Below, piece by piece: positions 55,905 through 64,000 of a DNA stretch of 64,000 nt (its first letter is position 1; each line of letters opens with the position of its first letter). The position numbers and the translations under genes are program-made. This stretch comes from Orobanche coerulescens (lineage: Eukaryota > Streptophyta > Magnoliopsida > Lamiales > Orobanchaceae). Under the pieces are notes generated by a model. It was not told the origin of the DNA and did no database searches. It saw nothing but the letters and a program-made list of their open reading frames with translations. The stretch is taken from contig CM065811.1 of assembly GCA_033398695.1 (NCBI GenBank), forward strand, positions 115,491,501 to 115,555,500. Reading direction: 5' to 3'.

Positions 55905-57300
55905 GAGATCCTTTGGATGGTCTTTGATGAATCTTTCGATAAGTCAACGATTGTGTTCGTTTTGATTTCCGAAATTTTCTTCACTTCGGGTGAGGGATCC
56001 GGAAAAGTACCTGCATCATCAAAATATTCTACCTTTCTCGGGGGTGAGATCATATCATTGAATTTGACATGAATGGATTCTTCAACTTTATTTGTTCTAA
56101 TGTTATAAACGCGATATGCTTTGCTATTTGTACAATAACCAAGAAATATTCCGGAGTCGGATTTAGCATCAAACTTGCCCAAGTTATCCTTACCATTGAT
56201 TAAAATAAATACGTTGCAGCCAAAAGGATGAAAATAAGCTATATTGGGCTTTTTGCCCTTCCATAATTCATACGGGGTTTTAAGATGAGTTCTACGAACA
56301 TGAACCCGGTTAATCACATAGCATGCCGTAAAGATTGCTTCGGCCCAAAAGTATCGTGGAAGAGAGTATTCATTAAGCATAGTCCTCGACATTTCTTCCA
56401 AAGATCGGTTTTTCCTTTCAACAACTCCATTTTGTTGAGGCGTTCTAGGAGCCGAAAAATTATGATTAATCCCATATTTGTCACATAGGAGTTCAAACGG
56501 AGTGCAATCAAATTCACCTCCGTGATCGGTGCGAATAGAGATTATGGAGAGATTTTTCTCATTTGATACCAAACGGCACCATTTAGAAAACTCGAAAAAT
56601 GCATCATCCTTATGCGCTAAAAATCTAACCCAAGTAAATTGAGAGAAATCATCAACAATAACCAAAGTGTAAAGTTTACCATTTAAACTAACATGTCTAG
56701 ATGGTCCAATCAAATCCATATGCACAAGTTCAAGAACGCGACTAGTGGAAACTTCGAATTTTGGTTTAAAAGATTCTCGAGTGTGTTTCCCTTTTATGCA
56801 TGATTCACACAAATGCTTTCTATCAAACTTGAGTTTGGGCAATCCACGAACGAGGTCGTGTCTAGATAAAATGGAAATAATAGGTAAATATGTATGCCCC
56901 AATTTTCGATGCCATAAATATGCATTATCATCCAAAGTAATAAGACATTTTTCATTGAATGAACTTTTATCATTAAGATCAACAATGTAGATGTTTCCAC
57001 ATCTCAAACCGATGAATGCAATTTTATTATTTCTAAATGCCGTGCAATGCGTTTGCTCAAAGAGAATTTTAAAACCTTCATCGCAAAGTTGTGAAACGCT
57101 AAGAAGATTATGATGCAAACCTTCAACAAACAATACTTTGTTGATAGAGGGAGAAGGTTCCTTACCGACTTTGCCGATGCCTTTGATTTTTCCCTTTTGA
57201 TTATCCCCAAAGGTCACATGTCCTTGTTCTTGATATTCGAGGTCTTCAAATAAGTCCTCGGAGCCGCACATGTGCCTTGAGCATCCGCTATCAATGTACC
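55901..57300 (-). CDS. Element G: protease and integrase
   Basis: The protease active site WYIDSGCSRHMCGSE is encoded from about 57301 (Asp codon 57290-57292), just before the Met at 57271. Integrase has the HHCC finger (H121, H126, C155, C158 from that Met) and catalytic D186 (HMDLIGP), D249 (RTDHGGEF) and E285 (QNGVVERKNR), giving D-D35-E. IFLGYCTNSKAYRVYN closes the domain. The frame is one base ahead of gag and slips near 55945 before RT, so two indels flank it. Confidence 0.92.
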
Positions 57301-58598
57301 ACTTGCTTTTCCTTGGTGCCGGTACCTACAAAAATAGAATTTCTCGGTTGTTTCGGTACCCAAGCCCGTTTGGGTCCTCCAAAGTTAACTATGCTTATAG
57401 CATTTGGAACAATTGTCCCTTTAGGAACCCATATTTGTTTAACTTTGATGGTTCTCAATTTTGAACGAACATCATGAACTCGTTTGGAAGAATCTTTTGA
57501 GTTCTCGGTTTCGGTTTTCTTTATTTTGTCAAGGTTGATAAGGGATTGTTCCCGTTTAAAAGGATCGAAACCAAGACCGTATTTTAGCAATGGCGATTTT
57601 TGAATAGATAGAAGCTTTTCGAATTTCTCGTTTCCGAGAGTAAATTTGTTCAAAATATATTTTAGCTCCTTTTGAGTTTTCGTCAACTCGATTTTCAAAA
57701 CATTTTCCTTTTCAAGGCATAAGGTATGGTCAATTTCAATAGTTTTGCCTTTGTTTTGAAGAGAGGAATTTTTGAGTTCTAGAGATTTTATTTTTCTCTT
57801 TAAAGATATATTTAATTTAACCATCTCGTCATACTCCGTGTTCAAGGATTCAAACGCACTTAATAACTCATCGTCATGATGAACTTCTTGTGAATCACAA
57901 AAATCAAAAAAATCATATTCGTCATCATTGAGTTTAGAGCTTACCTCGATATTGCTTTCGGAGTCGAGTGCCATTAATGCGAGATTTGCGTCTAGAGATC
58001 TTTCAATCTCCTCCTCGTCATCACTCCAAGAAGCGATTAAGACCTCCTTCTTTTTGAATCTTTCCATTTGAGGCTTTGAAGAGGATCCTCGGCATTCTTT
58101 GGCATAGTGACCGGCTTGACCACATTTCCAACAATTATTGTCGAACTTCTTTATAGGAACATAGCCACTCTTCTTTTGCTCCAGTTTGCCATCCCGACCA
58201 AGAAAACTTCGCCTCTTTTGAATTAGGCTTTTATACCTTCTAAAGTTCTTGGCGTAGAGAGCAAGTTCCTCGTCGTCTTCATCTTCGGGAACATCTTCCT
58301 CACCATCGCTATCAACATTGAATGCGACTACTCTTTCACGGGGCTTTGGTTTGGTGCCTCTTGACTTGAGAACGATCTCATAATTGATGAGTGACCCGAT
58401 GAGGGCACTAAACTCGAGCTTGTTGAGATCTTTGGATTCCATAATCGCGGTAACCGTAGCATCCCATTCTCGTGGCAACGAGCGAAGAATTTTCTTTGCT
58501 TTATCTCTGCTCGATATAGGCTTTCCGAAAGATACAAGACCATTGGTTATAGCCGAAAATCGATCCAACATGTTTGTGATCGTTTCCTCGTCTTTCAT
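57291..58598 (-). CDS. Element G: gag, main part with zinc knuckle
   Basis: A 435-codon frame has the UBN2-type capsid segment (TITNMLDRFSAITNGLVSFG, AKKILRSLPREW), CCHC knuckle C156-C159-H164-C169 (CWKCGQAGHYAKEC), an acidic stretch, a coiled coil (about 240-345) and the gag-protease tail (KQIWVPKGTIVPN). The Met is internal; the true start is upstream. Confidence 0.9.
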   Translation of the reverse strand: MKDEETITNMLDRFSAITNGLVSFGKPISSRDKAKKILRSLPREWDATVTAIMESKDLNKLEFSALIGSLINYEIVLKSRGTKPKPRERVVAFNVDSDGEEDVPEDEDDEELALYAKNFRRYKSLIQKRRSFLGRDGKLEQKKSGYVPIKKFDNNCWKCGQAGHYAKECRGSSSKPQMERFKKKEVLIASWSDDEEEIERSLDANLALMALDSESNIEVSSKLNDDEYDFFDFCDSQEVHHDDELLSAFESLNTEYDEMVKLNISLKRKIKSLELKNSSLQNKGKTIEIDHTLCLEKENVLKIELTKTQKELKYILNKFTLGNEKFEKLLSIQKSPLLKYGLGFDPFKREQSLINLDKIKKTETENSKDSSKRVHDVRSKLRTIKVKQIWVPKGTIVPNAISIVNFGGPKRAWVPKQPRNSIFVGTGTKEKQVVH

Positions 58599-59022
58599 GG
58601 AGAAAGTTCGTAGTCATGAAGTAGCATGTTGATTTTGGTTTCCTTGACTTGGGCGGTTCCCTCTTGAGTGACTTCGAGAATTTCCCAAATTTCCTTTCGT
58701 AGGACGATATCCTATTGAGTTCTTCGGGATTAAGAGCGCAATAGAGAAGTTGAGTAGCTCGTGAGTTCACGTGTGTGTTCCTCCAATCCTCGTCATTGAA
58801 TTCGTCGAACTTTTTCAATGATCCATCCTCTTTCTTAGCAAGCTTCGAACCAAGAGCAATAACTTTCCAAATTTCAATATCGTAAGCTTGAACGAAGATA
58901 GCCATTTTCTTTTTCCATGTCATGAAATTGGAACCATCGAAGAAGGGAGGACGGTTGAGAGCATTTCCTTCGATTTGGCCAAGTGCCATTTGCGGATCTT
59001 TTTCCCTTAGGTGGTTAAACAT
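58599..59022 (-). pseudogene. Element G: gag N-terminus
   Basis: The frame from ATG 59022 or, more likely, ATG 58989 (MALGQIEGNALNRPPFFDGS) gives a typical copia gag start (PFFDGSNFMTWKKKM). A frameshift at about 58690 (before KFGKFSKSLKREP) moves the reading to the main gag frame. Confidence 0.8.
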
Positions 59023-59036
59023 TTAAAAAGAGACCC

Positions 59037-59048
59037 GCTCTAATACCA
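59037..59048 (-). other. Element G: primer-binding site
   Basis: TGGTATTAGAGC on the minus strand, one change from the initiator tRNA-Met site, two bases after the LTR. Confidence 0.85.
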
Positions 59049-59050
59049 AC

Positions 59051-60585
59051 TGAAGAGATAAATTTACCACTAGAAGGGGGGTTTGAATAGTGGTAATGCG
59101 GAATAACGAAATTTCTTGCGAAAAAATGGAAAATAGTGCGGAAAAATAAAGACTCAAAGATTTATAGAGGTTCGGCAACTTGCCTACGTCCTCTCTCCGA
59201 CTTCCTTTTCTATTGGCTCAAGAACAACCACAAACTTGACTCGTCTTCGATCGGTCCGAGTACACAACCATTACAACCGCTTGTCTTCTATCGGTCCAAG
59301 CTCAACCTCTCTTAATATAAACTTTCGTATATCTAGTGTTCTATAGGAACTAGATAATCCTCACTATACGAATATGGGAGTATAATCCTAACAATGCCGG
59401 ATCAAAGATCCTAATAACACCGGATTAGTGACTCTTGATTCGTTTCTCTTACGCTCAAGTGTAAGTGATGCAACACTTACAATCCAATGAAAGAATACAA
59501 AGTATAATAGATATTACAGTGAAAATCACTCTTGTATCTTTTCTTCTCACAACTTATAATGTAGTAATCAGTAGTAATTTGAGCTCAAGAATGCTTGTAT
59601 ACTTGTATGCTTGTATGCTTGAAGTTGTGTGAATGATACCCAAGTCCTATGGGTATTTATAGGTGAAAGCCATTCTTCAAATACTGAAAGTCGTATTATT
59701 AGCGTGCGCTAATAATGCCTCTTAGCGTGCGCAATCGATTCTGACTTGGCTTTCCTGAATGGTCACAAAACTATTCCAACGGTAAAATAATATGGCTAGC
59801 GTGCGCTAGTCATGTACTCGTAGCGTGCGTTATCGGTTGGTCAACAGGTCTTCAATCTTGACTTTGAAATTGTTGGTTTGTCTCCCCAACGCCTCTTTAT
59901 CCAACGGCTAAATTTGAACTTAGCGTGCGCTAGCAATCATGCATAGGGTGCGCTAGTATTAATTAATTCCAGCTTTTCCAGATTTCACGGATCTTCATTG
60001 ACTCCTGCTTTTCCAACGGTAGAAACTCCAACGGTAAGCTGTTGACTGATTTAGCTTGCGCTAATAATATACCGTAGCGTGCGCCAAATGTTTTCTTCAG
60101 TAACGTACGTTACCCTGTGTAGCGTACGTAAAGCCCTTCTCGTCTTGAGTCCAGTAGCTACTAGACTACTGACCATGATATCCGGTAGCGTGCGTAAGTA
60201 ATGAAGAATAATGTGCGCTAAGTCCTTGTATTAGCATACGTAAATAATTGTCCGTAGCGTGCGCAAGTCCTTTTCCATTTTCTTTCCAGACCTTACTGAC
60301 CTCTGACTGAATGATGTGATAGCGTGCGTTAATGTTGTTGTGTATCGTGCGCTAACTTTAGCGTGCGCAAATGTTGAAGATCTTGCGTGCGCTATCCATC
60401 AGGTAACTTCACTGGACTGCAGCTAACTGACTAGGCTGTATATATTTTCCTCGGTAGTGTGCGCTACTCTGGCATAGGTAGCGTGCGCTAAGTCCGTTTT
60501 GTTCCTTCAATATAACAGCGTGCTGAGATTGATTTTAATAAATGTTTTGAATGAAATTATCATCAAAATACCTTTTGAGTCAACA
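59051..60585 (-). repeat. Element G: 5' LTR with palindrome array
   Basis: It pairs with 50766-52283. TATA box core (minus) 59655-59661. Twenty boxes start at 59700, 59723, 59797, 59821, 59921, 59944, 60052, 60075, 60101, 60120, 60186, 60209, 60232, 60255, 60320, 60343, 60359, 60383, 60455 and 60479. The box at 60343 is a 16-base addition absent from the other LTR. Confidence 0.92.
59166..59194 (-). other. Conserved two-stem hairpin in copia LTR (element G)
   Basis: Outer stem AGAGG/CCTCT, inner stem GGCAA/TTGCC, with the unpaired ACGTA and GAA of the B/D hairpin retained (element strand). It lies 467 bases downstream of the TATA box, close to the 464-471 of B and D. Confidence 0.65.
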
Positions 60586-60590
60586 GAATT

Positions 60591-61849
60591 GTAGCCAAAG
60601 TTGATTATGGTGTTATGATGATATACGTATTCTTGAATTCGAAGTTGTTGTTATCTGTAAGATCATTCATAAACCGTATGAGCATGATATGCATGGAGAT
60701 GACATGTATTAAACTGAAGATTTCATGAGTTTCATCACCATTAGATCAAGTCTGCTGCCCAGTAGTGAACTTCCATGCACGGTTAGCGCACGCTAAGCTA
60801 TGTAGATTAACGTGCGCTATCGGGCATAAGTTAACGTACGCTACGTTTGGTACGTAACGTACGTTATATCATCAGACGAGTCAGTCGGCTGATCAGAGAG
60901 GACTGTCAGTACATAGTTAGCGTACGCTAGACTTAGTTGTTTACATGCGCTAACGAGCAGGCTTAACGCACGTTACTTATAATACGTAGCGTACGCTAAG
61001 CAGTTCAGGCAGATTTCGTTTTATGAACTTTCGATCGTAAATTGGATTGGTAAACATTCGTACGACGTGAGATAAATTCTATATTGTTTCTTTTGTTAAG
61101 GTTCGAGCTTACTACGTGATTGATCGAAGGGATGACCTTCGAGCGTTTCATTTTTCGTGGAAGTATTGTTCTTGTCTTCGAATCAAGGCAAGTACTTTAA
61201 TTGTTTTATATATTGATGTTATATTGTTGTGCATATATGTCGTTGTTGTATGTCTACCACGTGTTGGTCCGACGGGACCATCTTGGGATCTATGCTAGCG
61301 TGCGCTGGATCATTGGACGGGTTTTTCCACCACGTGTTGGTCCGACGGGATCATCTTGGGGTCTAGGAAGTGAACGATGGATCATTGGAATTACCATGTG
61401 TATGTTGTGATATCATGTTGTGATTACCATGTGTGTATATTATTATTATTCTTCGTGAGATGTTGAATAATATGTTGTGGTACTTGTACTAGCATCATTG
61501 TGCTAACCCCTTCGGGGGTGATCCAGGAGAGCGGGGAAACAACCACTGGAACTGCATGACAACGAGGGTGCAGAGTGATGTTCCGGCCGGGTTTATTTGT
61601 CTGTTGTTTGTATCATTTTAATAAGTACTCGAGTACGCAGTAATTTATGATGATTTGGATTTGGTGATGTATTAATACTTCCCGTTGAACATTCGTATTT
61701 TCAGTATTTGGACAAAACTGTAGTATCTTAATTCCGTTATTTTCATTCGTTGGTACCTGTTAATGTCTTTTCAATTCTTCAGCCTTGTAAATCCTTATGT
61801 AAAGGATTTACGGCGTTGTAATATTCCCGAATATATCGGGGGTGTTACA
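60591..61849 (+). repeat. Element F: 5' LTR, part 2
   Basis: It resumes after the G target duplication and ends GGGGGTGTTACA. Further palindromic boxes start at 60784, 60808, 60832, 60855, 60918, 60941, 60964 and 60987. A 73-base tandem duplication begins at 61257. A short GC hairpin ACCCC-TTCG-GGGGT is at 61506-61519. No gene is present; the frames at 61116-61410 are chance. Confidence 0.85.
61257..61389 (+). repeat. 73-base tandem duplication in LTR of F
   Basis: Units at 61257 and 61330 share CCACGTGTTGGTCCGACGGG and GGATCATTGG. Only the first holds a palindrome box (61295-61306, TAGCGTGCGCTG); the second has unrelated bases of nearly the same length there. Confidence 0.8.
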
Positions 61850-61854
61850 GAATA

Positions 61855-61866
61855 TGGTATCGGAGC
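61855..61866 (+). other. Element F: primer-binding site
   Basis: TGGTATCGGAGC, five bases after the LTR, one change from the initiator tRNA-Met site. Confidence 0.85.
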
Positions 61867-62084
61867 TAAGATTATGGATATCTTGGCCATTGGGTCAAAA
61901 TAGGGGTCATATATGTTTTTTGAGGTAACCGGCCGTGAATAACATCATTGTATTGCCTACGTCTTCGTGCGGGCGGTGGTTGTAAGTTCCCAAACTCTAT
62001 CTCGTCCTTTACATGTTATATTTCTTTGTACTTGAACATTTGAATGGTATTGTTTCCTGTATATTGAGTATTTATGCTTACAGT

Positions 62085-63257
62085 ATGTTGAGAGGCGGAC
62101 GTGGACGTGGTCGCGAACGCGGACGAAGGAATGCTGAAAGGGAAGCATTGCCTTCTAATCAAGCCAGTCATAGTTCAGGCGAGCCACAGAAATCTATCAA
62201 TAACGAACCGGAACCTGCTGTACCAGAAATCCTTCATCAGGTGGTGAACCAGATGACTCAGTTCGCCCAGGTCGTGGACCGAATGCAGGTGGCGGTGGGA
62301 TTACAGCAGGGAGATAGACAACAGGGGATTCCAGACATGGGAAATCGAGGTGACCGATGGTTGCAAGAGGTGGCGAAGATGCGACCACCCAAATTTGACG
62401 GCTTTTCTGAGACTCCCACATGGGATCATTGGTTGAAGGAATTGGAGAAAATCTTTGCCGGAATTAACTGCCCAGACGACCGGAGGGCCTCTATCGCTCA
62501 ATACTTTCTGATAGGGGAAGCGTCTGAATGGTGGGAAGCCATCCGGCCTGTAGACCATGATGCTGATTGGACAGAGTTTAAATTAATGATGGAAGCTCAG
62601 TACTGCCCTCGTCCTGTGAGGGAAGCCAAAGTTCGGGAGTTTTTCTCTGCTCATCCGTCAGACGAACCTGTATCCCAGACAATTAAGACGTTTAACCAGC
62701 AGTTAGCATTCGTTCGACATCTAGTCAGAACAGATGCAGAAATGATGATTCATTTTGATATGAGAATGAAACCAGAAATCCAAAGGTAAATGTCCGGTTT
62801 TGAATGTACCACCCTCCGTCAATACCAGGATAAGGTGTTGACATATGAGATCAAAGAAGCAGCAATGGAGAAGTTTACCGAGTCCAATAAGCAGAAAGTC
62901 TCTGGTAATTTTATAGAGCACAAGAGCAACGGGCCTCGCAAGGCCCAGTCATCTTTTCATTCGTTTAAGAAACCTCCGCACCCATCCAAGAGCGGAAAGA
63001 ACTCTGGAGCAGTATCAGTCACGACAGATGTGACAAGGAAGTGCTTTAACTGTGGCCGAACAGGACATTATCGACGAGATTGCTCATTCCCTACCGTGAC
63101 TTGTTTTGACTGTGGTCGAGAGGGACATCGTGCGGTGTTCTGCGAGGAGGCTGCAAAAGCTTTTAGAGCCCGTACATCATACCCAGCCCAGAAAGAATCG
63201 AGTATTCAGCAGACGCAACAGAGTGTACAGATGCCTCATAATTTTGGCCGTGGATGA
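62085..63257 (+). pseudogene. Element F: gag
   Basis: I chose ATG 62085 (MLRGGRGRGRERGRRN) because the upstream codons look like leader. The gypsy capsid domain follows (TWDHWLKELEKIFAGI, IGEASEWWEAIR, QYCPRPVREAKVREFF). A TAA at 62787 interrupts; the same frame resumes at 62790 (MSGFECTTLRQYQDKVL). Two CCHC knuckles come at C85-C98 and C105-C118 of that piece (CFNCGRTGHYRRDC, CFDCGREGHRAVFC). TGA at 63255 ends it. Both stops fit a C-to-T change (CAA, CGA). Confidence 0.85.
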
Positions 63258-64000
63258 GGCAGAGGACAGTTTGACCGAAAGGGGACATCGAGTGCCAGAT
63301 CTGTTCCCCCATGTCTGTACGAGATGAGGAGAACAGACGATCAGGATGTTCTTTGTCGCATCGTGCAATCGCTCGATCCTTTCCCAGCCAGTTAGCGTTT
63401 TATTCGATACAGGAGCTACGCATTCATTTATATCCTTATCTTGTGTAAATCGTTTGAATATTTCTGGTTTTCATAACTGTGAACCTTATGTGATTGGTTT
63501 ACTGAGTGGTGAGAGGAATGTTGGAAACTTAGAAACTAGAGATTTCCCTGTATCATTTGGAGGCAGAGAGTGGCTCTCAATTCTGATTGTAATAGAAATG
63601 CAAGGAGACGACGTGATACTCGGAGACGATTGGCTTAATCGATAGGGAGCTATTGTAAACTACCGAAGAAGGAATATCTCGTTGATCGCTGATGATGGTT
63701 CCGAAATATTATTTTAAGGATGGAAACCAGGAAGCTCAGGAAAGTTGATCAAGGCTATGAAAGCTATCAAACTGTTGAAACAGGGTTGTACCGGATACTG
63801 GTGCTATGCAATGAAGAAAGAAGATGTAATTGTGGAACTTTCAACCATTCCTGTAGTGAACGAATTTCCAGATGTATTTCCAGATGAGTTACCTGGACTA
63901 CCTCCACGACGGGATGTAGAATTCACCATTGAGTTGGAACCCGGAGCTACACCAATTTCTAAGGCGCCGTATCATATGGCACCTACTGAGATGTACGAAC
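63258..64000 (+). pseudogene. Element F: protease and start of RT region
   Basis: The protease active site is FDTGATHSFIS (in the frame 63346-63645) with closing VILGDDWLNR. Then comes TAG, a readable stretch to TAA at about 63717, and the linker [20 protein letters not shown] into ISKAPYHMAPTEM, the RT entry, at the window edge. It matches element E closely over the same blocks. The rest of pol lies outside. Confidence 0.85.

Larger units (their letters stand above)
50766..60585 (-). mobile_element. Element G: full-length Ty1/copia Sirevirus, minus strand
   Basis: It is bounded by LTRs 50766-52283 and 59051-60585 and flanked by GAATT (50761-50765, 60586-60590). It has a primer-binding site, gag, protease, integrase, RT, RNase H, ORF3 and polypurine tract. 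Inverted repeats around the tract, symmetric boxes in U3 and further boxes before ORF3 are all traits described for Sireviruses. The LTRs are almost identical, so it is the youngest insertion of the right half. Gag C-part and RT share a frame, while protease-integrase is displaced by two indels. Confidence 0.93.
49738..64000 (+). mobile_element. Element F: Ty3/gypsy chromovirus-like retrotransposon, plus strand, 5' part
   Basis: It has a 5' LTR (49738-50765 and 60591-61849, split by element G), a primer-binding site (61855-61866), gag, protease and the start of RT up to the window edge. Its target duplication cannot be checked because the 3' LTR is outside; the base run before it is AGTCC. 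All stops seen in its genes fit single C-to-T changes. Confidence 0.88.

Noticed and set aside
61506..61519. Intrinsic terminator (ACCCC, TTCG, GGGGT hairpin)
   Set aside because: No T-run follows and the setting is a eukaryotic LTR. It is a stable tetraloop hairpin of unknown meaning, noted in the LTR entry only.

Overview
This window is plant nuclear DNA made almost entirely of nested retrotransposons; I found no host gene, tRNA, rRNA or CRISPR array. The evidence is three Ty1/copia elements of the Sirevirus (SIRE/Maximus) type with an extra ORF after pol, three Ty3/gypsy elements (C, E, F) of chromovirus (Tekay-like) type with plant-style LTRs, an L1-type LINE, and primer-binding sites matching initiator tRNA-Met. 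Such a layout is typical of pericentromeric or other heterochromatin in a repeat-rich flowering plant. I cannot name the species.

Layout. Element A (copia, minus strand; gag fragment, LTR, foreign block X, leader stub, second LTR) is the host for the left two thirds. Its second LTR (4345 onward) was split by gypsy element C (4490-25533, plus strand) and again by copia element D (25843-38321, minus strand), and resumes at 38327. Copia element B (6620-18855, minus strand) lies inside the leader of C. To the right is a 5'-truncated LINE (about 39160-43039, plus strand). Gypsy element E (43040-49737, minus strand) cuts the LINE, gypsy element F (49738-64000, plus strand) cuts E, and copia element G (50766-60585, minus strand) sits inside the 5' LTR of F. 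Five-base target duplications support these joins: TCTTG for B, GTTAT for D, GAATT for G and GGTGT/GGTGC for C. Insertion order is A, then C, then B, with D separately into A; and LINE, then E, then F, then G.

Genes. Every element encodes the usual gag, protease, integrase, reverse transcriptase and RNase H (copia order) or gag, protease, RT, RNase H, integrase, chromodomain-like tail (gypsy order). All are damaged by stops or frameshifts. B, D and G also carry ORF3 between pol and the 3' LTR, on the pol strand but in its own transcription-unit-like setting.

Main signals worth pursuing. (1) Arrays of a 12-base palindrome, TAGCGYRCGCTA, at a 23-24 base period lie just upstream of the TATA box in the LTRs of copia G and of gypsy E and F, and again upstream of ORF3 inside G. 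Sireviruses are known to carry symmetric repeated boxes in these places; sharing one box with gypsy elements is the surprising part. (2) ORF3 of B, D and G has a TATA box 144-148 bases upstream of its start codon, suggesting an internal promoter. (3) The copia LTRs share a two-stem hairpin whose stems change but stay complementary, at a fixed distance from the TATA box.
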